Notes: generated by a model from the sequence alone, not told the origin. A stretch of DNA of 64,000 bases from Gammaproteobacteria bacterium (GCA_016779485.1 JADHNN010000004.1:37981-101980); one strand, 5' to 3'; positions 25,822 to 37,060 are shown, counted from the first letter of the stretch. A program made the numbers and translations.

Positions 25822-28671
25822 ATGGATAAGTTTATCAAAATAAAAGGCGCTCGTACCCATAACCTTAAAAATATTGATCTCAAACTTCCAAAAAATAATC
25901 TGATTACTATTACAGGTCTATCTGGTTCAGGAAAATCCTCTCTTGCATTCGATACAATATTTGCTGAAGGCCAGAGAAGATATGTCGAATCATTATCTAC
26001 TTATGCTAGACAATTTTTATCAATGGTAGATAAACCTGACGTAGATAAAATTGAAGGACTGTCGCCTGCGATATCTATTGAACAAAAATCAACTTCACAT
26101 AACCCGCGATCTACAGTTGGAACAGTAACAGAAATATACGATTATCTAAGACTCTTATATGCTAGGATAGGAACTCCTAAATGTCCACAACATAAGGTTA
26201 GCCTAGATGCAATGTCGACATCACAAATGTATCAGAAACTTCTAAAAGAAAATTTTCAAGAAACGATCTTAGTATTATCTCCTATAGTAAGAAACCAGAA
26301 AGGGGAACATATAAAGACTATTCAATCATTTTCTCAGCAAGGGTTTAATAGAGTAAGAGTAAATGGAGAGATACATAAAATAAGTGATATCTCAAAACAC
26401 ATGTTGGGTCATATCATAAATGCAAAAAAGAAAAATGATATTGAAGTTATTATTGATAGGGTTGAAATAAATGAGCAAAATAAACTAAGAATAATAGAAT
26501 CCCTTAATGCTGCGTCTGATATATCGGATGGCATAATATATGCCTCCTCAGTGATACATAATAAAGATCAAATATTTTCAACTAAATATGCATGTCCTCA
26601 TTGTGGGTATTCAATTGGTAAACTAGAGCCCAAATTATTTTCATTTAATTCGCCATCTGGAGCATGCAGTAAGTGTGATGGACTGGGAGTTGATGAATTC
26701 TTTGATGAAAATAAAATTATCGAAAATTCAGAATTAAGTCTCGCAAAGGGCGCTATAGCTGGTTGGGACGAGAAGAATTATTTATATCATTCAATGTTAG
26801 TATCGCTTGCTAATCATTTTGACATAGATATTAATAAAAAGTTTTATAGCCTTCCTAATAGTTTTAAAAAAGTACTCTTTTATGGATCAGATGAAGAGAT
26901 AGATTTTACTATCATTAAACTAGATAAGAAAACAAAAAAATTTATAAGCACAAAAAAAACAGATCTATGGGAAGGTATATGTAATATATTTGAAAGAAAT
27001 TATAACAACGCATTTAGGTACAGTATAAAAAGATATTATGAAAGATTCCTGACTGAAAGTGATTGCAGAGAGTGTAATGGAGAAAGATTGAATATAACTG
27101 CACGTAACATTTTTGTTAATGCAATGTCAATCAATCAGATAACCGCCATGAATGTAGAAGAGGCGTTATCTTTTTTTAAAAATATAAAACTTGATAGCAT
27201 GAAAACAAAAATTTCAGAGAAAATTGTTCTTGAAATTATTTCAAGACTCTTGTTCCTTAATAATGTAGGTTTGAAGTATCTTACCTTATCTAGAAGTGCT
27301 GAAACTCTATCAGGTGGAGAAGCACAAAGAATTAGATTAGCTAGTCAAATCGGATCAGGACTTACCGGAGTAATGTATGTATTGGACGAACCCTCGATAG
27401 GTTTACATCAAAGAGATAATGATAAATTACTTGATACGCTAAGGAACTTACGTGACCTAGGTAATACTGTAATAGTTGTTGAACATGATGAAGACACTAT
27501 AATGACTTCTGATTATATTGTTGACATTGGGCCTAATGCTGGTGTTCATGGAGGAGAGGTGGTTTTTTCAGGAAAACCATCAAATTTAAACAAGGTTTCA
27601 TCCCACACATCTGATTTTATTACAGGTAAAAATAAAATTGAAATACCTCTAAAGAGACTTAAGCCAAAAAAAGAATGGTTATCCATAGTTGATGCTAGCG
27701 CAAATAATCTTGATAACATTAATGCTGAGATTCCTATAGGTCTATTGACTTGTATTACAGGCGTGTCTGGATCAGGAAAATCATCCCTTATAAATAATGT
27801 ATTATATACTTCTATTGTGAACAAACTTTTAGATAATAATGAAGGTTATGTTGATTGCAAAAAAATTGATGGAATAAATTATATTGATAAAATAATTGAT
27901 ATTGATCAAAGTCCTATTGGACGTACACCAAGATCTAACCCTGTGACTTACACAGGGATATTTTCACTAATAAGAGATGAATTTGCCAAGAAACCTGAAT
28001 CAAAATCAAGAGGATATTTACCAGGTAGATTTAGTTTTAATGTTAAAGGAAAGAATAACGGAGTTTGTCATCATTGTGATGGTCAAGGACAAATAAAAGT
28101 TGAGATGCATTTTTTATCAGACGTTTATGTAAAATGCGAAAAGTGTAATGGACAAAGGTATAATGATGAAACTTTAGAAATAAAATTGAATGATAAAAAT
28201 ATTGGCGAAGTACTGGACATGACTGTTGAAGAAGGTTTAGTGTTTTTTCATAACTATCCTAGAATCTACAAAAAACTTTTAATACTTTCAGATGTTGGAC
28301 TCGGTTATATTAAATTAGGTCAAAGTGCAATTACTCTTTCTGGTGGGGAAGCTCAGAGAATTAAATTAGCAAAAGAGCTAATCAGACCAGATACAGGTCA
28401 TACATTATATGTTCTTGATGAGCCAACTACAGGTTTACATAGTTATGATGTGAAGAATTTATTGACTGTTTTAGAGCGATTAAAAGCAAAAGGCAATACA
28501 CTTATAATTATCGAACATAACTTAGATGTAATCAAAACAGCTGACTGGATAATAGACCTAGGACCCGAGGGTGGAACTGGTGGTGGAAAAGTTATTGGTT
28601 ATGGGACCCCTGAAGATCTTATAAAATGTAAAGGTTCATATACTGGAAAATATTTAAAAACTAAAATTTGA
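25822..28671 (+). CDS. uvrA: excinuclease ABC subunit A
   Basis: UvrA recognises DNA damage and loads UvrB in nucleotide excision repair. Two ABC ATPase modules are visible: Walker A in GLSGSGKSSLAFDT and GVSGSGKSSLIN, signature LSGGEAQRI in both halves, and Walker B in VLDEPSIGLH and VLDEPTTGLH. The zinc-finger cysteines CPHC...CSKC and CHHC...CEKC are present. At 949 residues it equals the family length. The stop is 2 bp from the rplQ stop (convergent). Confidence 0.98.
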   Translation: MDKFIKIKGARTHNLKNIDLKLPKNNLITITGLSGSGKSSLAFDTIFAEGQRRYVESLSTYARQFLSMVDKPDVDKIEGLSPAISIEQKSTSHNPRSTVGTVTEIYDYLRLLYARIGTPKCPQHKVSLDAMSTSQMYQKLLKENFQETILVLSPIVRNQKGEHIKTIQSFSQQGFNRVRVNGEIHKISDISKHMLGHIINAKKKNDIEVIIDRVEINEQNKLRIIESLNAASDISDGIIYASSVIHNKDQIFSTKYACPHCGYSIGKLEPKLFSFNSPSGACSKCDGLGVDEFFDENKIIENSELSLAKGAIAGWDEKNYLYHSMLVSLANHFDIDINKKFYSLPNSFKKVLFYGSDEEIDFTIIKLDKKTKKFISTKKTDLWEGICNIFERNYNNAFRYSIKRYYERFLTESDCRECNGERLNITARNIFVNAMSINQITAMNVEEALSFFKNIKLDSMKTKISEKIVLEIISRLLFLNNVGLKYLTLSRSAETLSGGEAQRIRLASQIGSGLTGVMYVLDEPSIGLHQRDNDKLLDTLRNLRDLGNTVIVVEHDEDTIMTSDYIVDIGPNAGVHGGEVVFSGKPSNLNKVSSHTSDFITGKNKIEIPLKRLKPKKEWLSIVDASANNLDNINAEIPIGLLTCITGVSGSGKSSLINNVLYTSIVNKLLDNNEGYVDCKKIDGINYIDKIIDIDQSPIGRTPRSNPVTYTGIFSLIRDEFAKKPESKSRGYLPGRFSFNVKGKNNGVCHHCDGQGQIKVEMHFLSDVYVKCEKCNGQRYNDETLEIKLNDKNIGEVLDMTVEEGLVFFHNYPRIYKKLLILSDVGLGYIKLGQSAITLSGGEAQRIKLAKELIRPDTGHTLYVLDEPTTGLHSYDVKNLLTVLERLKAKGNTLIIIEHNLDVIKTADWIIDLGPEGGTGGGKVIGYGTPEDLIKCKGSYTGKYLKTKI

Positions 28672-28673
28672 GA

Positions 28674-29027
28674 TTATTCAGAAAGTAAAACATAAGCAAC
28701 TGGTGAGGCATCACCATACTTATAACCTTTTTTTAATATCCTAAGATATCCACCGGGTCTAGCCTTAAACCTGGGGCCAAGTACTTCGAATAGTTTCTTA
28801 ACAATTCTCTTATCACCTAGTCTTGCATAAGCTAATCTTCTTCTCATTAAAGTATCATTTTTAGCGAGTGTTATTAGAGGTTCTGCAGTTCTTCTTAACT
28901 CTTTAGCTTTTGCTACTGAGGTTTCTATGTGTTCATGATCAAACAAAGATATAGCCATGTTCTTAAACATAGCTTTTCTATGAGATGAGTTTCTATTGAG
29001 TTGTCTACCTGATTTTTTATGTCTCAT
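28674..29027 (-). CDS. rplQ: 50S ribosomal protein L17
   Basis: L17, 117 residues, with the family start [20 protein letters not shown] and [15 protein letters not shown]. It is the last gene of the supercluster. Its ATG overlaps the rpoA stop by one base, preserving the rpoA-rplQ order. It ends 2 bp from the uvrA stop and no terminator hairpin is visible there. Confidence 0.98.
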   Translation of the reverse strand: MRHKKSGRQLNRNSSHRKAMFKNMAISLFDHEHIETSVAKAKELRRTAEPLITLAKNDTLMRRRLAYARLGDKRIVKKLFEVLGPRFKARPGGYLRILKKGYKYGDASPVAYVLLSE

Positions 29028-30010
29028 TATCTTTTTTCAATGTTTTTTGGTGGCCAGTCTTCAATTATTTGACCTAAGGTTAAGCTATGAGTAGAAAGCA
29101 CATCTTTAATTTCTGTTAGTGATTTCTTTCCTAAGTTCGCGGTTCTAAGCAATTCATTTTCAGTTCTTTGAACTAAATCACCTATATAATGAATATTTTC
29201 AGCTTTTAAACAGTTAGCAGACCTGACCGTCAATTCTAAATCATCTACAGGTCTAAGCAACACAGGATCAATATGATTTTCATCTATCACATCTTGTGTG
29301 TCGTTTTTGACTTCTAGATGACTAAAGACTTCCAGTTGTTCTCTAAGGATTTTTCCAGCTGTTCTTATCGCATCTTCAGGTTCTATCGTTTCATTTGTTT
29401 CAAGTTCTATAATGAGTTTGTCTAAATCTGCTTTTTGTTTAACCCTTGCATTATCTACACTGTATGATACTTTTTCCACCGGTGTAAATGAGGCATCTAT
29501 TTGCATCTTACCAATTCCTAAATCTTCTAGTTCATTAAATTTTCTTTTGACAGCAGGCTGGTAGCCTTTACCTTGTGATATTGTTAAATTAATTACCAAT
29601 TCGGTTTTATCATTAGTCATATTTGCTAAACAAAATTCAGGATTTTTAATCTCAAGGTTTGGATGATTTTCAATGTCTGATGCTAGAACAGGTCCTTTTC
29701 CTTTTTTTCTGAGAACTACTTCTATTTTATCTTTTTCATGGAGAACCAAAGCAAGTTTTTTAATATTTAAAATGATTTCTAAAACATCTTCTTGAACCCC
29801 ATCTATAGTGCTGTATTCATGAAGAATATTATCTATTGAGACTTCAGTGACAGCAGATCCAGGCATAGATGATAATAGTACTCTTCTTAGCGCATTGCCA
29901 AGTGTATGTCCAAATCCTCTTTCAAGGGGTTGGATGACTATTTTAGATTTTGAATTTGAGATCATCTCAATATCAACTAAGTTTGGTTTTAAGAATGTGA
30001 TAGTGTTCAT
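29027..30010 (-). CDS. rpoA: RNA polymerase alpha subunit
   Basis: This 327-residue alpha subunit has the assembly domain ([23 protein letters not shown]..) and the C-terminal domain ([22 protein letters not shown]...[13 protein letters not shown]) that contacts UP elements and activators. Length is close to E. coli (329). It lies 10 bp downstream of rpsD in the conserved rpsM-rpsK-rpsD-rpoA-rplQ alpha operon order. Confidence 0.98.
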   Translation of the reverse strand: MNTITFLKPNLVDIEMISNSKSKIVIQPLERGFGHTLGNALRRVLLSSMPGSAVTEVSIDNILHEYSTIDGVQEDVLEIILNIKKLALVLHEKDKIEVVLRKKGKGPVLASDIENHPNLEIKNPEFCLANMTNDKTELVINLTISQGKGYQPAVKRKFNELEDLGIGKMQIDASFTPVEKVSYSVDNARVKQKADLDKLIIELETNETIEPEDAIRTAGKILREQLEVFSHLEVKNDTQDVIDENHIDPVLLRPVDDLELTVRSANCLKAENIHYIGDLVQRTENELLRTANLGKKSLTEIKDVLSTHSLTLGQIIEDWPPKNIEKR

Positions 30011-30020
30011 ATGTTACCTG

Positions 30021-30641
30021 CTATTTTGAGTATAATTCTACGATTAGTGATTCATTAATTTCTTTTGGAAGTTCTGATCTTTCTGGAGCTCTTAAGAAGG
30101 TAGCCACTAAGTTCTTTGAGTCTACGTCAATCCAATCGCTTGAGTTTCTAGTCTCTGCTACTGATAGAGCAAACTGGATACGAGACTGATCTTTGCTCTT
30201 GTTTCTTACAGAGATTTTATCTGTCGCTTGAACTTGGTAAGAAGGTATATTTATAAGACTGCCATTGACTTCTATATTTTTATGATTAACAAGCTGTCTT
30301 GATTCTGCTCTAGTTGACCCAAACCCAGATCTGTATACAATATTGTCTAATCGACATTCTAGATATGAAAGAAGATTTTCTCCTGTAGAACCTTTTTTGC
30401 TCGAAGATTTTTTATAGTAATTTCTAAATTGTTTTTCAAGAATTCCATAAAGCCTTTTTACCTTTTGTTTTTCCCTTAACTGAAGAGCATAATCAGATAA
30501 TTTTTCTCTGCGTTCACCAACAATACCCGGTTTTCTGTCAAGGTTACACTTTGTATCTAGAGCTCTGGATCCAGATTTCAAGTATAAATCTGTTCCTTCT
30601 CTTCGCATTAATTTACATTTTGATCCTGTAAATTTAGCCAT
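30021..30641 (-). CDS. rpsD: 30S ribosomal protein S4
   Basis: S4, 206 residues, same length as E. coli. It has the S4 RNA-binding domain [32 protein letters not shown]4 starts 30S assembly and, in E. coli, represses its own operon by binding a pseudoknot before rpsM; only 55 bp precede rpsM here, so that leader is not obviously present. It overlaps rpsK by one base. Confidence 0.98.
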   Translation of the reverse strand: MAKFTGSKCKLMRREGTDLYLKSGSRALDTKCNLDRKPGIVGERREKLSDYALQLREKQKVKRLYGILEKQFRNYYKKSSSKKGSTGENLLSYLECRLDNIVYRSGFGSTRAESRQLVNHKNIEVNGSLINIPSYQVQATDKISVRNKSKDQSRIQFALSVAETRNSSDWIDVDSKNLVATFLRAPERSELPKEINESLIVELYSK

Positions 30642-31024
30642 CAGACTCTCCTCTTTTTAGGTGGCCTACATCCATTATGTGGTAAAGGGGTAATATCTTT
30701 AATGTTTGTAATTTTGTATCCCACACCATTTAAAGCTCTTACAGCTGAATCTCTTCCTGGGCCTGGTCCTTTCACAAGAACCTCTAGACTTTTTATTCCA
30801 AAATCTATTGCTTTTTGACCAGCTTTTTCTGCGGCTACTTGTGCTGCAAAGGGTGTACTTTTTCTTGAACCTCTAAATCCAGATCCGCCGGATGTGGCCC
30901 AAGCAAGTGTATTACCTTGTTTATCAGTTATTGTTACGATTGTGTTATTAAATGACGCATTAATATGAGCAACACCTTCATTTACAATCTTTTTAATTTT
31001 TTTCTTTTTTGCTTTATTTACCAT
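30641..31024 (-). CDS. rpsK: 30S ribosomal protein S11
   Basis: S11, 127 residues, with [17 protein letters not shown], the glycine-rich [17 protein letters not shown] and the invariant end [17 protein letters not shown]. It forms part of the 30S platform. It starts one base after rpsM ends. Confidence 0.98.
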   Translation of the reverse strand: MVNKAKKKKIKKIVNEGVAHINASFNNTIVTITDKQGNTLAWATSGGSGFRGSRKSTPFAAQVAAEKAGQKAIDFGIKSLEVLVKGPGPGRDSAVRALNGVGYKITNIKDITPLPHNGCRPPKKRRV

Positions 31025-31025
31025 G

Positions 31026-31385
31026 TTATTTTGCTTTTAGTAATTTTCTTGGACCTTTACGAGTTCTACTATTATTTTTAGTTTTTTGGCCTCTCAGTGG
31101 TAGGCCTTTTCTATGTCTGATACCTCTATAAGATCCTATATCCATTAATCGTTTAATATTTATTGAATTTTCTCGTCTTAAATCACCTTCAAGTTGATAT
31201 TCTTCTATAAATTGTCTTATAGTTTCAAGCTCTTTTTCTTCTAAATCTTTTACTTTCTTGGTTAAATCAATGCCAACTTTTTCACAAATATATTTTGCTC
31301 GTGTATCACCAATACCATATACGGATGTTAATGCTATCCAAATATGTTTGTGATTTTGTAAATTTATTCCTGCTATTCTTGCCAT
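31026..31385 (-). CDS. rpsM: 30S ribosomal protein S13
   Basis: S13, 119 residues, with [26 protein letters not shown] and the basic C-terminus [27 protein letters not shown] that contacts P-site tRNA. The 55 bp between rpmJ and rpsM are the only room for the E. coli-type alpha-operon leader. Confidence 0.98.
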   Translation of the reverse strand: MARIAGINLQNHKHIWIALTSVYGIGDTRAKYICEKVGIDLTKKVKDLEEKELETIRQFIEEYQLEGDLRRENSINIKRLMDIGSYRGIRHRKGLPLRGQKTKNNSRTRKGPRKLLKAK

Positions 31386-31440
31386 ATCTTTCTCTGAGCG
31401 TAAATTCTATATTTCATTGGTCATTAATACAACAAATATA

Positions 31441-31554
31441 TTAACCTTGTCTCTGTTTATGTCTTGGATCCTTGCATATCACCCTGACAACACGATTTCT
31501 CCTGATTATTCTACAATTTCTACACATTTTTTTTACTGATGCTCTTACTTTCAT
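31441..31554 (-). CDS. rpmJ: 50S ribosomal protein L36 (not in ORF track)
   Basis: Reading the gap between secY and rpsM on the minus strand gives a 37-residue ORF starting [16 protein letters not shown] and ending RHKQRQG, which is L36. It keeps the zinc ligands (C11, C14, C27, H32), so this is the zinc-binding form. Its ATG overlaps the secY TGA (ATGA), so translation is coupled. The order secY-rpmJ-rpsM is the standard one. The gene was too short for the supplied track. Confidence 0.97.
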   Translation of the reverse strand: MKVRASVKKMCRNCRIIRRNRVVRVICKDPRHKQRQG

Positions 31555-32900
31555 CTCATACCTCCACCAATACCTCTTAAATTAGCTTTTTTCATCATCC
31601 CTTCATACTGCTGTGACATCAAATGTGATTGAACTTGCGCCATCAAGTCCATTACTACAACAACAACAATCAAAAGAGATGTACCGCCAAAGTAAAACGG
31701 AACATTAAAATATAATATTAAAAATTCAGGCAATAAACAGACTCCTGTTATATATATAGCACCTACAGTAGTTAACTTTGTAGTTATTCCATCTATGTAT
31801 TTCGCCGTCTGTTCGCCTGGTCTTATTCCAGGGATAAACGCTCCAGATTTTTTTAAGTTGTCAGCTGTTTCACGAGGATTAAAAACCAATGCAGTATAAA
31901 AGAAACAGAAAAATATAATAGCTAATGCATAAAGAATAATATATGGCGGTTGTCCAGGCGATAATGTCATAGCTATTTTTTGAACAATACTATCAGGAGC
32001 GCCTGCGCTGGACCAGCTTGCAATTGTTGCAGGAAATAAGATTATTGCAGAGGCAAATATAGCAGGTATTACACCAGCCATATTTATCTTTAACGGAAGA
32101 AAGCTGCTTTGTGCCGCATACATCTTACGTCCTTGCATTTTTCTTGCATAATTAATAGGTATCTTTCTTTGTCCACGTTCAATGTATACAACAAAAGCTG
32201 TGGTCACTAGTGCTAGAATAAATATTAATATCACACTAAAGTTTTGAATTTCACCATTTCTTGCAAGTTCTATTGTACCTCCAATTGCGGATGGTAAGCC
32301 TGCCACGATGCCTGCAAATATTATGATAGATATACCATTACCTATTCCTCTTTCTGTAATTTGTTCACCCAACCATATTAAAAACATTGTCCCGGTAACC
32401 AGTGTGACAACACCAGTGATGAAAAATCCTAATCCTGGGTCAAGGACGAGAATAGTAGATGATGTGTTTTGATTCATAAGCGCATTCATTACTCCCATTG
32501 ATTGAAGTAAAGCTAATACTAGAGTGAAGTATCTAGTATATTTAGTAATATTTTTTCTACCTCTTTCGCCTTCTTTTCTAAGTTGTATTAATGGAGCATA
32601 GATATGTGTCATCATTTGAATGATGATAGATGCCGAAATATATGGCATCACACCTAATGCAAAAATTGACATCCTAGAGAGAGCTCCGCCGGAAAACATA
32701 TTAAACATATCTAAGATACTTCCCCTTTGTTGCTCAAAAAGAAAACTCATTACCGCAGGGTCAATACCAGGGAGTGTAATGAAACTCCCTAATCTAAAAA
32801 CAATTAGCGCAAAGATGACAAAAAATATTCTTTGCCTAATTTCAGATGACTTAGTAAGTCCGCCAAGTCCTGATGATATGCTTGTGGCATTTCTTGACAT
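31551..32900 (-). CDS. secY: Sec translocon subunit SecY
   Basis: This 449-residue protein has ten membrane helices and forms the protein-conducting channel with SecE and SecG. Conserved blocks are [56 protein letters not shown] and [23 protein letters not shown]. It starts at the last base of rplO (one-base overlap) and overlaps rpmJ by 4 bp. Confidence 0.98.
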   Translation of the reverse strand: MSRNATSISSGLGGLTKSSEIRQRIFFVIFALIVFRLGSFITLPGIDPAVMSFLFEQQRGSILDMFNMFSGGALSRMSIFALGVMPYISASIIIQMMTHIYAPLIQLRKEGERGRKNITKYTRYFTLVLALLQSMGVMNALMNQNTSSTILVLDPGLGFFITGVVTLVTGTMFLIWLGEQITERGIGNGISIIIFAGIVAGLPSAIGGTIELARNGEIQNFSVILIFILALVTTAFVVYIERGQRKIPINYARKMQGRKMYAAQSSFLPLKINMAGVIPAIFASAIILFPATIASWSSAGAPDSIVQKIAMTLSPGQPPYIILYALAIIFFCFFYTALVFNPRETADNLKKSGAFIPGIRPGEQTAKYIDGITTKLTTVGAIYITGVCLLPEFLILYFNVPFYFGGTSLLIVVVVVMDLMAQVQSHLMSQQYEGMMKKANLRGIGGGMR

Positions 32901-33307
32901 TACTTGATGAACTCCATAACAGATTTAGTTGCATCTATATCAATAAGCTTTTTTTTAGTAGTGATATTAACAGGACCTATGACTTTTACTTTAGTGGCTT
33001 TATTTTTTACAAGCTTATATTTCTTTAAAAGATCAATGGTAATATCAGTTTCTGTTATCTTTTCTAAATAATCATATTTTAATTCAACAGTATTGATATT
33101 TTTTTTAGATGTAAACCCAACTTTAGGCAGTCTTCTTTGTAGAGGCATTTGTCCGCCTTCAAAACCTACTTGTACTTTTCCACCAGTACGTGATTTTTGA
33201 CCTTTGTGTCCTCTGCCACAAGTTTTACCTGTTCCTGATGCTATACCTCTTCCAACTCTTTTTTTAGAATGTTTTGATTCTTTTTTTAATTTAATTTCAT
33301 TCAGCAT
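32900..33307 (-). CDS. rplO: 50S ribosomal protein L15
   Basis: L15, 135 residues, with the basic, glycine-rich start ([25 protein letters not shown]) and [18 protein letters not shown]. It lies between rpmD and secY as usual in the spc operon, and is slightly shorter than E. coli L15 (144). Confidence 0.98.
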   Translation of the reverse strand: MLNEIKLKKESKHSKKRVGRGIASGTGKTCGRGHKGQKSRTGGKVQVGFEGGQMPLQRRLPKVGFTSKKNINTVELKYDYLEKITETDITIDLLKKYKLVKNKATKVKVIGPVNITTKKKLIDIDATKSVMEFIK

Positions 33308-33311
33308 TTTT

Positions 33312-33497
33312 CTACTCTTTTATTTGTTCTACATTAACCATATGTTTTACAGTTTCAATCATGCCTAGATTTTCTGGTGATGCTTCTATAATTTTTGAAT
33401 CCCTTATTCTTCTCAATCCAAGGCCTTTAATACAAGCTATTTGTTTTTTTGTTTTACCAATTAGACTAAGCTTTTGTGATACTTTAATTTTACTCAT
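33312..33497 (-). CDS. rpmD: 50S ribosomal protein L30
   Basis: L30, 61 residues from the second of two adjacent ATGs ([15 protein letters not shown]), which sits 7 nt behind AGGA; the first ATG at 33500 would leave 4 nt. It has the family LRRIRD and the end [13 protein letters not shown]. Gene order rpsE-rpmD-rplO is the bacterial spc order. Confidence 0.96.
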   Translation of the reverse strand: MSKIKVSQKLSLIGKTKKQIACIKGLGLRRIRDSKIIEASPENLGMIETVKHMVNVEQIKE

Positions 33498-33506
33498 CAT
33501 TTCTTC

Positions 33507-33998
33507 CTATAACTCGCTGGTTTTCTTGCCTCTTTTGAGCGCAACTTGAGCGGGATAATACATTGACTCTAGTCCTTTCACAGTTGCTTTTACAACATTA
33601 ATAGGATTTGTTGACCCTATGCTTTTTGCGAGAACATTATGTATTCCTGTTGCTTCAAACACAGCTCTCATTGCTCCTCCAGCGATAACTCCTGTACCCT
33701 CAGCCGCTGGTTGCATGTATACTTTAGCTGATCCATGTTGATGAGTAATGGCATGATGTAAGGTACCTTTTTTTAGAGATACAGATACCATACTCTTTTT
33801 TGCTTTTTCCATAGCCTTTTGTATAGCTGTCGGCACTTCTTTTGCTTTGCCGTAGCCATAACCAACTCTTCCATGTCCATCACCTACTACAGTAAGTGCT
33901 GTAAAACCAAACTGTCTTCCACCTTTTACTACTTTAGCTACACGATTAACAGCTACAAGTTTTTCAATATAATCTGAACTTCTTTCTTCTGATGCCAT
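33507..33998 (-). CDS. rpsE: 30S ribosomal protein S5
   Basis: S5, 163 residues, with [37 protein letters not shown] in the N-terminal RNA-binding domain. The region (KGGRQ) linked to spectinomycin resistance looks wild type. It contributes to decoding accuracy. One-base overlap with rplR. Confidence 0.98.
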   Translation of the reverse strand: MASEERSSDYIEKLVAVNRVAKVVKGGRQFGFTALTVVGDGHGRVGYGYGKAKEVPTAIQKAMEKAKKSMVSVSLKKGTLHHAITHQHGSAKVYMQPAAEGTGVIAGGAMRAVFEATGIHNVLAKSIGSTNPINVVKATVKGLESMYYPAQVALKRGKKTSEL

Positions 33999-34360
33999 TA
34001 TATTTTTACTCCATTTTCTCTAAGCGCTTCTGCAACAGCTCTAACTCTCCCGTGGTATCTATATCCTGATCTGTCAAATGCTACATTGGTAATTTTAGCT
34101 TTTTTGATATAAGTAGCCATTTTAGTGCCCACATCTTTTGCGCTCTCAATATTATTAGATTTAGCTTTATTATTTTTTTGATTTGTAGACACAGTAGTTA
34201 TTACTCTATCGCCGCTAGGAGATATCAACTGTAGATACATATGTTGAATCGATCTGTGAATGCTTATTCTGTGGTTACCAGACTCAGCTATTTTAGCTCG
34301 AGTCTTTGTTGCTCTTCTAATTCTTTGATTGTTTTTATTTTTTGTATTAACTCTTATCAT
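33998..34360 (-). CDS. rplR: 50S ribosomal protein L18
   Basis: L18, 120 residues, which binds 5S rRNA in the central protuberance. Conserved [16 protein letters not shown] and the C-terminal [26 protein letters not shown] are present. It overlaps rplF by 4 bp. Confidence 0.98.
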   Translation of the reverse strand: MIRVNTKNKNNQRIRRATKTRAKIAESGNHRISIHRSIQHMYLQLISPSGDRVITTVSTNQKNNKAKSNNIESAKDVGTKMATYIKKAKITNVAFDRSGYRYHGRVRAVAEALRENGVKI

Positions 34361-34881
34361 TTTTTCTTAGCCTCTTTTTTGACTATTTGCTCATCTGAGT
34401 ATTTAATTCCTTTTCCTTTATATGGCTCAGGCGGTCTAACTGATCTTATATCAGCAGCTACTTGACCAACTTTTTGCTTATCAATTCCTGATATAACTAC
34501 TTCAGTCTGTGATGGAGTCTCTATTGTTATTCCTTCTGGAATTTCAAAATGAACAGGATGTGAATAGCCAACGGTCAATTCAACTTTCAATTTATCTGCT
34601 TTTGCTCTGTATCCTACACCTACAAGAGTCAATTTTTTTTCCCATCCTTTGGATACGCCAATAACCATGTTTGATAAAAGCGCTCTAGTTGTGCCGCTCA
34701 TTGCCGTTGATTCAGATTTAGTAGACACTTTGATTAGATTATCAGATTGCTCTACATCTATATCACTCGGTTTCATTAACTCTAAACTACCTTTTGGTCC
34801 TTTGATATTTATTACATTATTGATTACTTCGAATTGAACATCAGGATTTAATTCTATTGGCTTGCTGGCTACTTTTGACAT
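34357..34881 (-). CDS. rplF: 50S ribosomal protein L6
   Basis: L6, 174 residues, two repeated alpha/beta domains; the second carries VGVGYRAKADKLKVELTVGYSHPV and the conserved end RPPEPYKGKGIKYSDE. It sits near the factor-binding site of the 50S subunit. Lies 4 bp downstream of rpsH. Confidence 0.98.
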   Translation of the reverse strand: MSKVASKPIELNPDVQFEVINNVINIKGPKGSLELMKPSDIDVEQSDNLIKVSTKSESTAMSGTTRALLSNMVIGVSKGWEKKLTLVGVGYRAKADKLKVELTVGYSHPVHFEIPEGITIETPSQTEVVISGIDKQKVGQVAADIRSVRPPEPYKGKGIKYSDEQIVKKEAKKK

Positions 34882-34885
34882 ATAT

Positions 34886-35278
34886 TCAAGAGATATAACA
34901 AATAATCTCTCCTCCGCATTTTTTCTCTTTAGCCATTTTTCCAGTCATTAGCCCTTGAGATGTTGATACGATACAAATACCAAGGCCATTTTTGACTAAA
35001 GGAATATCATCATATGACTTATAAATTCTCAACCCTGGTCTGCTTACTCTTTTTATATAGTCTATAACTGGTTTACCGTCATAATACTTTAAATCAACAA
35101 TTAGATTTTTATAATCCCCTTCATCAATAGTAATTCCATTGATGTATCCTTCGTCAAGCATCACTTTACAAACGGCTTCTTTCATTTTAGAAAAAGGAAT
35201 TGAAACAGTCTCTTTATTGGACATTTGGCCATTTCGTATTCTTGTTAAAAGATCAGATATTGTGTCATTCATGCTCAT
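34886..35278 (-). CDS. rpsH: 30S ribosomal protein S8
   Basis: S8, 130 residues, starting MSMNDTISDLLTRIRNGQ and ending with the conserved GLMTGKMAKEKKCGGEIICYIS. It binds the central domain of 16S rRNA. In E. coli S8 represses the spc operon by binding at the rplX-rplE junction; that junction is a one-base overlap here, and I could not confirm an S8-site mimic. Confidence 0.98.
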   Translation of the reverse strand: MSMNDTISDLLTRIRNGQMSNKETVSIPFSKMKEAVCKVMLDEGYINGITIDEGDYKNLIVDLKYYDGKPVIDYIKRVSRPGLRIYKSYDDIPLVKNGLGICIVSTSQGLMTGKMAKEKKCGGEIICYIS

Positions 35279-35282
35279 AATA

Positions 35283-35588
35283 TTACCAACTCGCTTTTGT
35301 TAAGCCTGGAATTAAGCCTTGCATTGCCATTTCCCTTAATTTTGTTCTTCCAAGTGTAAATTTTCTATAAACACCTCTGGGTCTTCCAGTTAATGCACAT
35401 CTATTACGCTTTCTTACAGCTAATGCATTGAGCGGTATCTTTTGTAAGTTGATTCTTAATTCCATAGCTTCTTCATCAGAAGTTTTTTTATCTTTGAGTT
35501 TCTCTTTAATCATATTAATTTTAGAAAGATATTTTTTATTAAGCTTTTCTCTCTTTTTCTCTCTTTCGATCATGGATAATTTTGCCAT
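35283..35588 (-). CDS. rpsN: 30S ribosomal protein S14
   Basis: S14 of the long, zinc-free type, 101 residues, from [15 protein letters not shown]; conserved [28 protein letters not shown] trimmed 17 residues from the track ORF because they re-read the rplE end and are absent from the family. One base separates its ATG from the rplE stop. Confidence 0.97.
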   Translation of the reverse strand: MAKLSMIEREKKREKLNKKYLSKINMIKEKLKDKKTSDEEAMELRINLQKIPLNALAVRKRNRCALTGRPRGVYRKFTLGRTKLREMAMQGLIPGLTKASW

Positions 35589-35589
35589 A

Positions 35590-36126
35590 TTATTTAAATG
35601 GAAAGTTAAATTGTTTAAATAACTCCATTGCCTCCTCATTGTTTTTTGCGCTAGTTGTAATACAAATATCTAGGCCTTTGATTTTATCAATTTTATCAAA
35701 ATCTATTTCTGGGAATATTATGTGCTCCTTGACGCCAAGAGTATAGTTTCCCATGCCATCAAAAGATTTGTCGCTATATCCTCTAAAATCTCTAGTTCTT
35801 GGTAGTGATATTTTTATGAGTTTCTCAAAAAAATCATACATCATTTTATTTCTGAGTGTAACTTTACATCCTATAGGCATCCCTTCTCTAAGTTTGAAGT
35901 TAGCAATAGATTTTTTAGCATAAGTTAGGACTGCTTTTTGACCAGATATTTGTGTTAATTCTTCTTGTGCTTTTTCTAAGATTTTCTTATCGTTAATTGC
36001 TGCGCCTAAACCCATATTTATTGTAATCTTGACTAAACGAGGTGCTTCCATATTCGACTTAAAACTGAATCTTTCCATAAGTGCTGGAACAACATTCTCT
36101 TTATAATATTCTTTGAATGTATTCAT
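35590..36126 (-). CDS. rplE: 50S ribosomal protein L5
   Basis: L5, 178 residues, a 5S rRNA binder at the central protuberance. Conserved [33 protein letters not shown] and [30 protein letters not shown]. One-base overlap with rplX. Confidence 0.98.
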   Translation of the reverse strand: MNTFKEYYKENVVPALMERFSFKSNMEAPRLVKITINMGLGAAINDKKILEKAQEELTQISGQKAVLTYAKKSIANFKLREGMPIGCKVTLRNKMMYDFFEKLIKISLPRTRDFRGYSDKSFDGMGNYTLGVKEHIIFPEIDFDKIDKIKGLDICITTSAKNNEEAMELFKQFNFPFK

Positions 36127-36443
36127 TAAATATCGATGACCTCTCTATTAGATTTATAGATTCTGACTTTCTTGCCAGATTCAAGTTTTTTAAATCCAAC
36201 TCTATCTTGTTTTTTCGTTACAGGATTAAATATCATTATGTTTGAAATTTCTATAGGCATTTCTTTCTCAATAATACCCCCTTCAATTCCTGCATTTGGG
36301 TTTGGCTTAGTATGTTTCTTAGCCATATTAATTGCTGAAACTATGCATTTGTTGTCATCAAGCAGTCTGACGATTTCGCCTTTTTTTCCTTTATCTTTAC
36401 CAGCAATTACAATAACAGAGTCGCCTTTTTTTATTTTATTCAT
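36126..36443 (-). CDS. rplX: 50S ribosomal protein L24
   Basis: L24, 105 residues, KOW-domain protein ([22 protein letters not shown]) that nucleates 50S assembly; the later [27 protein letters not shown] is typical. One-base overlaps with rplN upstream and rplE downstream. Confidence 0.98.
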   Translation of the reverse strand: MNKIKKGDSVIVIAGKDKGKKGEIVRLLDDNKCIVSAINMAKKHTKPNPNAGIEGGIIEKEMPIEISNIMIFNPVTKKQDRVGFKKLESGKKVRIYKSNREVIDI

Positions 36444-36811
36444 TACAGTACCTCTGGTGCTAAAGATATAATCTTCATGAAAGTTAAATCTCTCAGTTCT
36501 CTTGTGACAGGCCCAAATATTCTAGTTCCTAAAGGTTCAAGTTTATTGTCAAGCAGCACCACAGCATTACTGTCAAATCTTATTAGCGAACCATCAGGTC
36601 TTCTAACGCCTTTCTTTGTTCTCACGATCACTGCGTTGTAAACTTCACCTTTTTTTACTTTAGCTTTAGGAATAGCATCTTTTACAGCAACTTTTATAAC
36701 ATCGCCTACTGATGCGAACCTTCTATGTGAGCCTCCAAGGACTTTGATACACATTACTCTTCTCGCGCCACTATTATCCGCTGATTTAAGAATTGTTTGC
36801 ATTTGTATCAT
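36443..36811 (-). CDS. rplN: 50S ribosomal protein L14
   Basis: L14, 122 residues, starting [27 protein letters not shown] and ending [16 protein letters not shown]. It is the docking site of RsfS, whose gene is also in this window. Lies 9 bp downstream of rpsQ. Confidence 0.98.
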   Translation of the reverse strand: MIQMQTILKSADNSGARRVMCIKVLGGSHRRFASVGDVIKVAVKDAIPKAKVKKGEVYNAVIVRTKKGVRRPDGSLIRFDSNAVVLLDNKLEPLGTRIFGPVTRELRDLTFMKIISLAPEVL

Positions 36812-36820
36812 AGTATTCCT

Positions 36821-37060
36821 CTAATCCTCAACGAGTGTCCAAGTTTTTGTTTTTGATATAGGCCTACACTGCTTAATCTTGATAAGGTCACCGACATTGC
36901 ACTGATTATTCTCGTCATGAATATGGTACTTTGTAGATCTCTTAATATACTTGCCATTAACTGGATGTTTTACAAGTCTCTCAACGCTTACAACAGCAGA
37001 CTTATTCATAGCAGTTTTAACAACTTTAGCGGTTATTGGCTTTTTAATTTTATTTTCCAT
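36821..37060 (-). CDS. rpsQ: 30S ribosomal protein S17
   Basis: S17, 79 residues, OB-fold, with [40 protein letters not shown] and [11 protein letters not shown]-like [14 protein letters not shown]. Its start overlaps the end of rpmC by 11 bp. Confidence 0.98.
   Translation of the reverse strand: MENKIKKPITAKVVKTAMNKSAVVSVERLVKHPVNGKYIKRSTKYHIHDENNQCNVGDLIKIKQCRPISKTKTWTLVED

Noticed and set aside
25758-25860. 34-residue N-terminal extension of the MFS protein in the ORF track
   Set aside because: It overlaps the uvrA start, reads through the promoter, and lacks MFS character; the ATG at 25758 with TATAAT upstream is better.
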